DNA from: PALSA-1006 sp036171275
Lineage (GTDB): Bacteria > Pseudomonadota > Gammaproteobacteria > Burkholderiales > Gallionellaceae
Direction of reading: 5' to 3'
Length of the DNA: 40,658 nt
Assembly: GCA_036171275.1 (NCBI GenBank)
Contig: JAVHQT010000054.1
Span: forward strand, 1 to 40,658
Shown here: one piece after another, positions 1 to 9,500 of the stretch
Layout: every line of letters starts with the position of its first letter
Numbering within the stretch: the stretch's first letter is position 1
The notes under the pieces: model-generated
What the model was told of the DNA's origin: nothing
What the model saw: only the letters and a program-made list of their open reading frames with translations
The model's database searches: none
Position numbers and translations under genes: made by a program

Positions 1-128
1 ACTTCGACGGTGTAACCGTTATATTCCAAGTGTTCTTGAACCTCGCGCGCATTTACGGGTGGGGCAGCGAAAACGCCGTAGCTGACAAAGGTCAAAGATA
101 ATAATAAGGTGCGCAATAGATTTTTCAT
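1..128 (-). CDS. Secreted protein, N-terminal part only
   Basis: The first 42 codons of a minus-strand gene that runs off the left edge. The translation starts MKNLLRTLLLSLTFVSYGVF and continues AAPPVNAREVQEHLEYNGYT, i.e. a basic N-terminus, a hydrophobic core and an Ala-rich cleavage region typical of a Sec signal peptide. An AGGAG ribosome-binding site lies 7-8 bases before the ATG (128..126). Only about 20 residues of the mature protein are visible, too few to assign a family, so the function is unknown. It is probably a small periplasmic or secreted protein. Confidence 0.6.
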   Translation of the reverse strand, partial: MKNLLRTLLLSLTFVSYGVFAAPPVNAREVQEHLEYNGYTVE

Positions 129-562
129 AAACAACTCTCCTAAAATAATAACAATAAATTTAAAAAAAGGTTAAGCGGATTGTGTTTTAACCATTTACCA
201 AGACATCGGGATGAAGCGCGCGCATTGTTTCGTGTTTTTGGCTGTTTTGGCAAGTAAATAATCTTTCGGTAAGTTAATAATTTTGAGGACGCCGCAAAAA
301 AATTCAATGTTCTAGGTTAGGCAAGCTGCGAACAAAAATGAGCACGCAGCCTTTAAGGGATAACTGAGGAGTCTTTTTGTGTGAGCAATAAAGCATCGCG
401 AAATCAATTAAATGTTAGCGGTGCCCTTGAAAATCGAGGGGTATTTTGAACGAAGGAGGTGCTGATTAAATCAACCGTTTGTCCTGAGTCCTGCGACTCG
501 TTCAGTCGGTTCTTGTCGAAGCACTGAACACGAACGAAAGACATCCGTGCTGTGTTAAAAAA
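129..562. other. 434-base gap between two minus-strand genes
   Basis: This holds the leader of the secreted-protein gene (AT-rich, AGGAG near 137) and, at 461-540, a copy of a dispersed REP-like repeat annotated separately. A short GCTGCG/CGCAGC inverted repeat lies near 330-352. A 22-codon GTG-started reading frame at 381-449 follows a GAGGA sequence, but nothing else supports it. I see no convincing gene here. Confidence 0.5.
461..540. repeat. Dispersed REP-like repeat, copy A
   Basis: Begins with an 18-base block, CTGATTAAATCAACCGTT, that occurs exactly again at about 23516-23533. It is followed by CCTGAGTC, TTCTTGTCGAAG and CACGAACG elements, as in the widespread bacterial intergenic repeats of the form CCGTTCGTCCTGAG...CTTGTCGAA...GAACGG. 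It lies just beyond the stop of the MHYT/GGDEF/EAL gene, a usual place for REP-type elements. Confidence 0.6.
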
Positions 563-3500
563 TTAGGCGTGCGTACTGAGCTTCGTTTCAAATTCTGCAA
601 TGGGCAGCGGCTTGCTAAACAGATAGCCTTGAAAATGCAAACAGCCTTTTTCCATCAATAAATGCCGTTGTTCCGGTGTTTCAACCCCTTCGGCAATAAT
701 GTCCAGGTGCAAACTTTCTGCCATGGCAATAATCGTGCGCACGATGGCGCGGTCGCTGCTATCGGTGCTAATGTCGCGGACGAAAGATTGATCAATTTTG
801 AGTTGATCAAGCGGCAGTTGCTTTAGATATTGCAAAGAAGAATAACCGGTGCCAAAGTCATCCAAAGAAAACTGCACCCCTAGCGCTATCAGCGTTTGCA
901 TCGTGGCAATGGTTTCCTCAACGTCATTGACCAACATGCTTTCGGTTAGTTCTAGTTTGAGCCGCTTGGGATTAAAGCTGTGCTGGCTCAGCAAGGTCTG
1001 AACGTGGGTAACAAAATTGGCTTGGCGAAACTGCTTGGCGCTGACATTGACCGCCAAAACAAGCTGCTCGGTTTCGACATTGTGCTGCCAAATTTCCAGC
1101 TGGGCGCATGCGGTTTCTAGCACCCATTGCCCCAGTGGCACAATTAAACCGGTTTCTTCGGCAAGGGGAATAAATTCAACGGGCGATACGATGCCGCGTT
1201 CTGGATGTTGCCAACGTACCAAAACTTCCGCCCCCAAGGGCTGGGCTTGATGATCAACCTGAATTTGATAGTACAGAATAAATTCTTTTTTAATCAAGGC
1301 GTTACGGATAGATTCTTCAAGTGACGCACGGCTGATAATGGTTTCTTGCATAGACGGATCAAAAAAGCGCAGGGTGTTACGACCGGCTTTTTTGGACTGG
1401 TACATGGCAATATCGGCTTGCTTCATCAATTCGTCAGCGCTTTGCTTGCCATCCTGAAACAGCGTGACGCCGATGCTCGGGGTGTTGTTATATTCTTGTT
1501 CAGGAAAAAGGTAGGGCTGATTGAGTGTGGTTAAAATTTTATTCGCAACGATTCTGGTTTGTTCGGCCGCATCGAGAGTTTTGTCTGCTAAATCTTCCAG
1601 CATAATCAGAAATTCATCGCCGCCCAGTCGCGCAACGGTGTCGCACTCTCGAACGCAAGTGCGCAGCCTTTGTCCGACTTGTTTTAGGAGTTCGTCACCC
1701 ATGCCATGGCCGAGGGTGTCGTTCAGTGCTTTAAAATTGTCTAGGTCAATAAACAGCAATGCGCCGCCCCGACTATTGCGCGTTCTGGTCAGTAAGGCGT
1801 GTTCCAATCGATCCATAAATAAGCGGCGATTGGGCAATTCGGTGAGTGCATCAAAAAAGGCAAGTTGCTTGATTTCGTCCTCGGCGGATTTGCGCAAGGT
1901 GATGTCTAAGATAAAGGCAACAAAATGCGTGGTTTGACCTTGCTGATCTTTGACGGAAGTAATGGTTAAAAACTCAGGATAAACTTCACCATTTTTACGG
2001 CGATTCCAAATTTCACCGCGCCAAACCCCATTAGTTTCAATGCTTTGCCAGAGTTCGGTATAGAAAGTGTCTGATTGGCGACCTGAATTTAGCAGGCGGG
2101 GATTTTTGCCGATCACCTCTTCAGCACTGTAGCCGGTAATGGTTGTAAACGCTTGATTAACGCGCAAAATATTGCCTTTGTTGTCAATAATCAGCATCCC
2201 TTCTTGCGATTCAAACGCCGTAGCAGCAATCCGAGAATCGGTCAGGGCTTGGCGCGAATCGCGCCAGTAAAGTACTAGGCTTGCCACCGCGACGATTACC
2301 ATGCTGCCGCTCATAAACAACATAAAAAATACCAACTGTTTTTCAGTATTTAAGCGGGTAATTTGTTCCAAGGGGCGCGACGCGTACAACGTGATTTCGC
2401 TTTCGGCAATCGATTCTGTGGCCAGAATAACCGGTTTTTTATTTTGACCAATCCAATAAGAATAAGGGTAAGCGGCATCCCATTTGCGGATGTTCAAGGG
2501 CAATAAATGCGTGCGTTTATAGTGTGCCAGTGTTTCTGCAGAACTGAGATTGGTGGCGGCCGAACCAGGCAAATAGTGTAGATTCAGCGCGGGGTTTGCC
2601 GACAAAATGATGACCCCATTGGCATCGGTCATCAAGGCATTGGCTTGTTCAAGCCAAGGGAGAAATTGGGTGATGCTGCGCTTGACTACCAGTGCACCAA
2701 CGAAGCGCCCCGCTGCAATAATTGAATGCGAATAAAAAAAGCCAGGCACGTTACTGTTGCGCCCGACTGCATATTGGTGTCCGGTCTGTCTAGTACGGGC
2801 TTGAGTGAAATACACGCGATCCGCATAATTGGACCCGACAAAACTGCTTGCCTCGGTGGCGTTGCTGGAGGCAACGCAGTCTCCCGCTGCATTGATCAAA
2901 AAAATGGTGTCTGCCCTCAAGCTTTGCGCAGCAAGCGCCAGAAACTGATTCATGCTGTGTAGCGCTTTATCGTCATGCCAACGCTGGCGGCGTTGCGCAA
3001 GTGGCAAACGACTTGGTTGAATATCCGCACCAAAACGCCGCAAGGTTTGCTGCGTTGTATTTTCTTGAGCAAGTACCTGTGCAAGCCCTTTTAATTGTTC
3101 TGTTTTTTCGGTCAAATTGAGCGCCGCTTCCTGCACTTTTTGCAGGGCAAGATGCAATTCAATTTGATACTTTTTTTCGGCTAAATGTTGGTAGTGGCTA
3201 TTCACTGTTAGCCAACAAATGAATGCCCAGCCTAGCACCAGCAAGGCAATTAATTTGGAAGAGCTTCTGAGTGAAAAAGAATTGGGTTTGGTTATGTAAG
3301 TGGCGACGATTGTCGTGGCGATGATGAAGCCGGTTGAAATCAGGACAATGGCTGCTAGAAACGAGGGAGACAACCCTGTTTCGATGGTTTCTTCTGCGTT
3401 GCCAGCAATGAAATACGCGGAAGCCATCGCGGTATAGTGCATCGCGGAAACCGCAGCACCCATCACCATTGCACTGAAGATGGTCGCTGATCGACTCCAA

Positions 3501-4066
3501 GATTCGCGCCGTGTTTGTAGGTGAAATTTTACCCAAATTGCCAGTGTCGCCAGCACCACCGCCATAGCAATAGAAAGCAAAAACAAAAAACCATTGTAGA
3601 TAATCAGCCCATTAAAATGCATCGCGGCCATGCCCGCATAGTGCATTCCGCCGATGCCAGTTCCTAGCAATAAACCACCGATAACCAACTGAAAACGTGA
3701 AATTTTAGGTTGGCTGATGATACCCAGAGCCAACCAGCTGGCAATAATACTGGGCAAAGTTGAAGAAATCGTCAGCAATACATCGTAGGAAAGGGAGCAC
3801 GGCAAATTAAAAGCCAGCATGCCAATAAAGTGCATCGCCCAAATGCCGATGCCAAAACAGAAACTGCCGCCCAACAACCATAAACGACGGTGCAACGGAC
3901 GCGTGCTTGTGCTGATAATTTGCGTCACCAGCAGTGCGGCATAAGCTGCGAAGGTGGCAATCACCACAGAAAACAACACCAGCAAGGCATCGTAATTGCC
4001 AACTAAAAGCAAGCTGGTTGCAGGGGGCGAAAACACAAGCGGTAGAGAATCGAAAGGTGTCGTCAT
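563..4066 (-). CDS. MHYT-Cache-PAS-GGDEF-EAL cyclic-di-GMP signalling protein
   Basis: A membrane sensor predicted to make and/or break cyclic-di-GMP. Domains in order (approximate residues counted from the TTG at 4087; subtract 7 for the ATG at 4066): seven-helix MHYT domain 25-265 with three motifs (MHFIGM, MHYAGM, MHYTAM); a periplasmic Cache-like sensor about 300-575 between membrane helices; PAS about 615-735; GGDEF about 742-910 with intact RLGGDEF at 820-826; EAL about 925-1170. The EAL signature reads EVL (954-956), but the other catalytic segments, LAVNVSAKQF, LKLELTES, DDFGTGYSSL, KIDQSF and AEGVET, are all present, so phosphodiesterase activity is likely. MHYT domains are thought to bind copper and sense O2, CO or NO. 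A TTG at 4087 is an alternative start; neither start has a strong ribosome-binding site. Confidence 0.93.
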   Translation of the reverse strand: MTTPFDSLPLVFSPPATSLLLVGNYDALLVLFSVVIATFAAYAALLVTQIISTSTRPLHRRLWLLGGSFCFGIGIWAMHFIGMLAFNLPCSLSYDVLLTISSTLPSIIASWLALGIISQPKISRFQLVIGGLLLGTGIGGMHYAGMAAMHFNGLIIYNGFLFLLSIAMAVVLATLAIWVKFHLQTRRESWSRSATIFSAMVMGAAVSAMHYTAMASAYFIAGNAEETIETGLSPSFLAAIVLISTGFIIATTIVATYITKPNSFSLRSSSKLIALLVLGWAFICWLTVNSHYQHLAEKKYQIELHLALQKVQEAALNLTEKTEQLKGLAQVLAQENTTQQTLRRFGADIQPSRLPLAQRRQRWHDDKALHSMNQFLALAAQSLRADTIFLINAAGDCVASSNATEASSFVGSNYADRVYFTQARTRQTGHQYAVGRNSNVPGFFYSHSIIAAGRFVGALVVKRSITQFLPWLEQANALMTDANGVIILSANPALNLHYLPGSAATNLSSAETLAHYKRTHLLPLNIRKWDAAYPYSYWIGQNKKPVILATESIAESEITLYASRPLEQITRLNTEKQLVFFMLFMSGSMVIVAVASLVLYWRDSRQALTDSRIAATAFESQEGMLIIDNKGNILRVNQAFTTITGYSAEEVIGKNPRLLNSGRQSDTFYTELWQSIETNGVWRGEIWNRRKNGEVYPEFLTITSVKDQQGQTTHFVAFILDITLRKSAEDEIKQLAFFDALTELPNRRLFMDRLEHALLTRTRNSRGGALLFIDLDNFKALNDTLGHGMGDELLKQVGQRLRTCVRECDTVARLGGDEFLIMLEDLADKTLDAAEQTRIVANKILTTLNQPYLFPEQEYNNTPSIGVTLFQDGKQSADELMKQADIAMYQSKKAGRNTLRFFDPSMQETIISRASLEESIRNALIKKEFILYYQIQVDHQAQPLGAEVLVRWQHPERGIVSPVEFIPLAEETGLIVPLGQWVLETACAQLEIWQHNVETEQLVLAVNVSAKQFRQANFVTHVQTLLSQHSFNPKRLKLELTESMLVNDVEETIATMQTLIALGVQFSLDDFGTGYSSLQYLKQLPLDQLKIDQSFVRDISTDSSDRAIVRTIIAMAESLHLDIIAEGVETPEQRHLLMEKGCLHFQGYLFSKPLPIAEFETKLSTHA

Positions 4067-4259
4067 TTTGGCTTTGGAGTCAGTCAATGCGGCAATTCGC
4101 GCACTGCTAGTTTAGCATTCTAACGCTTGACTGAGCGGTCTTTAGCACGGACTTGCCGGCGCAATTAATTAGGAAAATTTTGTAGTAATCGTTTAAAGTG
4201 CTTCCCCCAAAAATATCAGGGTGACAGCAGGCGTTGCAGACTAATAAAGGATGTGGGTC

Positions 4260-4685
4260 ATGAATTTAAATGAATGGATAAATGCGCTTTTAGGCGGCGT
4301 TTTAATTGGTTTAGCGTCAGCGCTTTTTTTGCTGATCAATGGGCGAATTGCCGGCATTAGTGGGGTGATCAATCACTTGTTTTTTGCTCAAGATCGGCTT
4401 TGGCCCGCTCTTTTTATCCTCGGACTGGTGGCAGGCGCGGCACTGAATTACGCGCTCACTGGAACCGCGCCCACCGCAAGAACGAACTTTCCGGTGGGCT
4501 TGTTAATCGTGGCCGGCGTGCTGGTGGGTTACGGCACCGGTTTAGCGCGAGGCTGTACCAGCGGGCATGGTGTTTCTGGACTTGGGCAACGCTCATTGCG
4601 TTCTTTGGTTGCCACGCTGACCTTTTTAAGCGCCGGTATGGTGAGCACGTTTGTCGTGCGTCACCTGTTAGGAGTTGGGCTATGA
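4260..4685 (+). CDS. YeeE/YedE (sulfur transport) family protein, first half (PmpA-like)
   Basis: A 141-residue polytopic membrane protein of the YeeE/YedE (DUF395) family, whose members carry thiosulfate or other sulfur compounds into the cell. It has about four hydrophobic helices and the conserved motif GCTSGHG with the family cysteine. It is half the length of fused YeeE proteins; the next gene supplies the second half, overlapping by ATGA, so the two probably form one transporter. I chose the ATG at 4260 because AAAGGA lies nine bases before it; the in-frame ATG at 4251 directly abuts that ribosome-binding site. The substrate (thiosulfate, sulfite or persulfide) cannot be told from sequence. 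Confidence 0.88.
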   Translation: MNLNEWINALLGGVLIGLASALFLLINGRIAGISGVINHLFFAQDRLWPALFILGLVAGAALNYALTGTAPTARTNFPVGLLIVAGVLVGYGTGLARGCTSGHGVSGLGQRSLRSLVATLTFLSAGMVSTFVVRHLLGVGL

Positions 4686-5137
4686 CCTATCTTGTGAGTT
4701 TAATCGTTGGGCTGATTTTTGGATTTGGCTTGGCGCTTTCTGGCATGACGCAGCCTGAAAAAGTGCTGGGTTTTCTGGATATTGCCGGTCATTGGAATCC
4801 GAGTTTGTTGTTCGTTCTGGGGGGCGCAGTGTGTACCACACTGGTGAGTTTTTATTTTATTCGGCGCCAACCCAAACCGCTGTTAGCCCGCGCATTTAAC
4901 TTAACCAACATTAAAAAAATCGACTCTCCGCTGCTTATTGGCTCGGCACTTTTTGGCATTGGCTGGGGAATGAGTGGCTATTGCCCAGGACCTGCGCTGG
5001 CCTTATTGGCGGCACCTAATTGGGAATTGTGGGCTTTTGTGCCTGCGATGCTTTTGGGTTATGCGGCGCAACATTACTTCAGTAAACCCGCACCTCAGGT
5101 AAAAAACGCGCCGACAGAGCCTCGTTCTTGTGGTTAA
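4682..5137 (+). CDS. YeeE/YedE (sulfur transport) family protein, second half (PmpB-like)
   Basis: A 151-residue membrane protein, partner of the preceding half transporter. It starts MTYLVSLIVGLIFGFGLALS and carries the family signature GMSGYCPGPA, whose cysteine corresponds to a substrate-handling cysteine in the fused thiosulfate transporters. The ATG overlaps the previous stop (ATGA), implying translational coupling. Such pmpAB pairs in other proteobacteria often sit with sulfide-detoxification genes and ArsR-type BigR/SqrR regulators. Here no regulator gene is adjacent, but a long palindrome lies just downstream before the RND genes. Confidence 0.88.
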   Translation: MTYLVSLIVGLIFGFGLALSGMTQPEKVLGFLDIAGHWNPSLLFVLGGAVCTTLVSFYFIRRQPKPLLARAFNLTNIKKIDSPLLIGSALFGIGWGMSGYCPGPALALLAAPNWELWAFVPAMLLGYAAQHYFSKPAPQVKNAPTEPRSCG

Positions 5138-5265
5138 AATATCATTTAAAATCATTGTGTTACGAGATTTGCAAAAATATAGCCCAGCTTAATCAGGCAC
5201 GGTTTGTTAATTTTCAAAACCTGTTGTTCAACGGGTGCGGGCAGTGTGTGTTGCTTGCACCACCA

Positions 5266-5291
5266 GTTATATTAGATTATTCTAATATAAC
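5266..5291. promoter_or_regulatory. Perfect 11-bp inverted repeat, probable operator of the RND operon
   Basis: GTTATATTAGA and TCTAATATAAC form perfect 11-base arms around a TTAT centre, ending 22 bases before the adaptor ATG at 5314. The arms cover a possible -10 (TAGATT 5273-5278, with a weak TTGCTT 16 bases upstream). The AT-rich ATTAGA/TCTAAT form resembles operators of ArsR-family repressors, including sulfide-responsive ones; this family assignment is an inference. There is no T-run after it and it lies close to the start codon, so it is not a terminator. Confidence 0.6.
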
Positions 5292-5313
5292 TAAATTTTT
5301 AAGGAATCTGAAG

Positions 5314-6348
5314 ATGCTTAATAAAATTCATTGGATTGTCGCTGCCTTTTTGTTGGCTCACGGCTTGCTTGCAAATGCGTTAGAAATCCCCGCCACAGCA
5401 GTGGTGCAGATACGGGAGGTTGCGCAAACTTATCGTGTCGAAGGCGTGGTTGAAGCAACGCGACAATCCACTGTCTCTGCGCAAATTGGCGGGCGCGTGA
5501 AAGAGGTTCATTTTGATGTCGGCGATGTGGTCAAAAAAGGGCAAATTTTATTGCTAATTGATGAACGCGAGGCGGATCAAGCAGTGCTGGGAAGTCAAGC
5601 GCAACTGCAACAATCGCAAGCCGCATTGCAAAATGCAAAAACGAGTTTTGAACGCGCGCAGCAACTTTTCCAACAAAAATTTATTAGTCAAGCTGCGCTG
5701 GATAAAGCGCAAGCCGATTTTAAAATGGCCGAGGCGCAAGCGGCTGCCAATGAAGCCGCTGCCAAGCAGTCTGTGTTAGCGCAAACTTACACTGCAGTCC
5801 TTGCTCCTTATAGCGGCGTAGTGTCTGCGCGTATGGTCGAACTGGGTGAAATGGTGACCATTGGCAAGCCGTTGATGACTGGTTTTGATCCGACGCAGAT
5901 GCGGGTTTTGGTGAGTGTACCGCAAAGCAAATTGGTCGAGATTGGTCGCCGTCCGCAAGTCAAAATTGAATTGCCTCATGCCGCGCGCTTTGTCAACGTA
6001 GCCTCGGTCACAGTTCAGCCTGCGGCCGACGTCAGAACGCATAGCACGCAAGTTAAAATCGTGCTGTTAGACCGTGAAGCGGGTGTGTATCCAGGGATGT
6101 TTGTGCGCGCTCATTTTGGCGTGGGTAAAGTCAGCAAAATGTTGATTCCGGCCAGTGCCGTGCTGCGCCGTAGCGAAGTGGTTGCTGTGTACGTGGTCGA
6201 TGAAAAAAACCAAGTTCGTTTACGCCAGATTCGCGTCGCCGAAACGGCGCTCAATAATGAAATCGAGGTTTTGTCTGGCTTAACTGTAGGCGAACGCGTC
6301 GCGATTGATGCGATTAAAACTGGAATTTTGATCAAATCAACTCACTAA
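5314..6348 (+). CDS. RND efflux periplasmic adaptor (membrane fusion protein)
   Basis: A 344-residue periplasmic adaptor of the HlyD/AcrA type, which links an inner-membrane RND pump to an outer-membrane channel. A signal peptide occupies residues 1-22 (ending LLANA). A biotinyl-lipoyl half-domain precedes (GGRVKEVHFDVGDVVKKGQ) and follows (SGVVSARMVELGEMVTIGK) an Ala/Gln-rich alpha-helical hairpin at about residues 85-150. Beta-barrel and membrane-proximal domains follow. I chose the ATG at 5314 because AAGGA lies eight bases upstream and the signal peptide starts there; longer in-frame starts have neither. The pump gene follows after 177 bases. No TolC-type gene is nearby, so a channel encoded elsewhere is likely used. 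Confidence 0.9.
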   Translation: MLNKIHWIVAAFLLAHGLLANALEIPATAVVQIREVAQTYRVEGVVEATRQSTVSAQIGGRVKEVHFDVGDVVKKGQILLLIDEREADQAVLGSQAQLQQSQAALQNAKTSFERAQQLFQQKFISQAALDKAQADFKMAEAQAAANEAAAKQSVLAQTYTAVLAPYSGVVSARMVELGEMVTIGKPLMTGFDPTQMRVLVSVPQSKLVEIGRRPQVKIELPHAARFVNVASVTVQPAADVRTHSTQVKIVLLDREAGVYPGMFVRAHFGVGKVSKMLIPASAVLRRSEVVAVYVVDEKNQVRLRQIRVAETALNNEIEVLSGLTVGERVAIDAIKTGILIKSTH

Positions 6349-6525
6349 AAGGACAACATTAGCCGGTCTGGTTTCTAAGCAAAACAAGGTGAATATTAAA
6401 AATTATATTTCTGTATCTATATGATTATTAAGCACTTTTTAATTAAAACGTTTTGCCACGAAATTTTTGGATTGGCTGCTTCGCGCAATTTGATGTTGCT
6501 GCTTAATCAGCTTAGGAAATAAAAA

Positions 6526-9500
6526 ATGGGAATTTCTGGACGTATCGCACGCATATTTTTGCATTCACAAATCACGCCCTTGTTAGCGCTGGTTGCTGTG
6601 TTATTGGGCACGTTCGCTGTGCTGGTGACGCCGCGTGAGGAAGAGCCGCAAATTAACGTTACCATGGCGAATGTTTTAATCGCCTATCCAGGCGCGTCTG
6701 CGCAAGATGTGGCGCGGACTGTTTCAACTCCCGCAGAACAGATTTTGTCGCAAATCGCCGGCGTGGATCACGTTTACTCGGTTTCGCAACCGGGAATGTC
6801 GGTGTTGACGGTGCAGTTCAAAGTGGGCGAACAGCACGTTCCTTCCTTGGTTAAGCTCTATGACGTCATCCATTCTCATGCCGATTGGTTGCCCCCTACG
6901 TTGGGTGTGCGTCCACCAATTATTAAAGCCAAGGGTATTGATGATGTGCCGGTTTTGGGGCTGACGTTGTGGCGAGACCAAGAAGCTGGCGGTGGACTGG
7001 CGTTGACGCAAGTCGCTCATGCGATGGAAACGGAATTAAAACGCGTCAAGGGTACGCGCGAGGTGCTGACTTTGGGCGGCACAGCCCATGTGATTCGCGT
7101 TCTGCTCAATCCCGATGCGTTGAACGCGCATCAACTGTCTTTGCAAGAGGTTCGCGCAGCATTGCAGTCGGCCAATGTGTCAGAATCTGCGGGAAATTTG
7201 GTGCGCAACAACCGCGAAGTGTTGGTGCAAACCGGTCGTTTTTTAAGCAACGCAGAAGAGGTCAGTCAGTTGGTGATTGGTGTGCTTGAGGGTAGGCCGG
7301 TTTATTTACATGATGTGGCAGATATTGAAGATGGTGCTGATCAACCGGCCAGTTATGTCTGGTTTGGTACCGGCGCTGCGGCAAGCGATAAAGACATTAG
7401 CGCACGCGGTGAATTTACCGCTGTGACCTTGGCGATGACTAAAAAACCGGGCGAAAATGCGGTTGAGGTCGCCAATAAATTATTGCAACGGGTGGAAGAG
7501 TTAAAAGGGCGAGTCATTCCGTCCGATGTGCAAGTGACGATTACGCGCAATTATGGCGAAACCGCCAACGACAAAGCCATGAAACTGATCAAAAAGTTGT
7601 TGTTTGCAACGGGGGCGGTGGTGCTGTTGGTTTGGATTGCGCTGGGCAAACGTGAGGCGATGATTGTTGGTGTGGCGGTGTTGCTGACCTTGGCGCTGAC
7701 CTTGTTTGCCTCTTGGGCTTATGGCTTTACGCTGAATCGCGTTTCGCTTTTTGCCTTGATTTTTTCCATCGGTATTTTGGTGGATGACGCGATTGTGGTG
7801 GTGGAAAACATTCACCGCCGGCGCGAATTAGCCCAGCATCAAAGCTTGTCTGAAATTATTCCGGAGGCTGTTGATGAAGTGGGCAGTCCAACTATTTTGG
7901 CGACGTTCACGGTGATAGCCGCGCTTTTGCCGATGGCGTTTGTGACCGGCTTAATGGGGCCGTACATGAGCCCAATTCCAATCAATGCCAGTATTGGTAT
8001 GCTAATTTCGTTGGCGGTTGCCTTTGTGATTACCCCTTGGTTGGCGTTGCGTTTAACTTCTGCCAAGCATGGCGTGATTAAAGATGAGCGCGACACAGGT
8101 TTGGCTAAGTTTTTCCGGCGCGTGCTCAGTCCGTTTTTAAATGCGGAATACGGCAAACCAGCGCGACGCAAATTATGGATTGGCATTTTGCTGGCCTTGG
8201 TTTTGGCGGTTTCCTTGGGCTTGGTCAAATTAGTGGTATTAAAAATGTTGCCGTTTGACAATAAATCAGAATTTCAAATTGTCGTGGATATGCCTAGTGG
8301 CACGGCCTTGGAACAAACAACGGGTGTGCTGCATGACATTGGCGCTTTCCTCGCCACGGTTCCCGAAGTTACCGATTATCAAGGCTATGCCGGCAGCGCC
8401 GCGCCGATTAATTTTAACGGCTTAGTGCGTCAATATTATTTGCGAGCCAGCGCCGAACAAGGCGATATTCAGGTGAATTTACAAGATAAGCATCACCGTC
8501 ATCGCACCAGTCACGAAATTGCCACCAGTGTTCGGCAACCTATTGAATTAATTGCGAAAAAATGGAATGCAAAAGTTAAAGTTGTCGAAGTGCCGCCAGG
8601 CCCGCCGGTCATGTCCCCGATTGTTGCCGAAATTTACGGCCCCGATTATGAAGGTGCACGTTCCGTTGCGGGCAAAGTTCGTGCGCAATTTAGCAAAACG
8701 CCCGACATTATCGGCGTGGACGACACGGTTAGCGAAAGCGCACCCAAGCTGGAATTGCGCGTGCTACAAAGCAAAGCGGCACTGCTGGGCGTGTCGCAAC
8801 GCGACATTGTCGATGCCGTACAAGTGGCTTTGTCGGGGCAAGATGTCGCCTCATTGCACGATAGCACCTCAAAATATGCACCACCCTTACGGCTCGGTTT
8901 GTCAGCAGACAAACGTAGTCAAATTGACGAAGTGCTCAAGCTGAAAGTTCGCGCCCGTGATGGCGTCTTGATTGCGTTATCGGAAGTGGTTCAGCCAATT
9001 ACTTTAGAACGCGACTATCCGATTTATCACAAAGACTTGCTGCCGGTGGTGTACGTGGTAGGCGATATGGCAGGCAAACTGGATAGCCCGTTGTACGGCA
9101 TGTTTGGCATCAACAGTCACACCACGCAAATGCCGTTGAGCGAAGGCGGTGAATTGCAAAGTTGGTATTTCAACACCCCTTCCGACCCGTATGCCAGTTA
9201 CGCCTTAAAATGGGATGGTGAATGGCAAGTCACCTTCGAAACCTTCCGCGATATGGGTATTGCTTACGCCGTTGGATTGATTTTGATTTATCTACTGGTT
9301 GTGGCGCAATTCAAAAGTTATGTCGTGCCGCTAGTGATTATGGCGCCGATACCCTTGACCATTATTGGTGTGATGCCAGGACACGCGTTGCTTGGCAGTC
9401 AATTTACCGCCACTTCAATGATTGGGATGATTGCCTTGGCGGGGATTATTGTGCGCAATTCAATTTTGCTAGTCGATTTCGTCAACCTGCAAATCCGCGA

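Noticed and set aside
381..449. 22-codon GTG-started frame after GAGGA
   Set aside because: Too short and without any other coding sign.
4400..4681. Extended N-terminus for the second YeeE/YedE half
   Set aside because: Out-of-frame overlap with the first half; the ATG at 4682 gives ATGA coupling and a normal first helix.
5128..5313. Longer start for the RND adaptor
   Set aside because: Would place the palindrome inside the gene and bury the signal peptide; the ATG at 5314 has a good ribosome-binding site.
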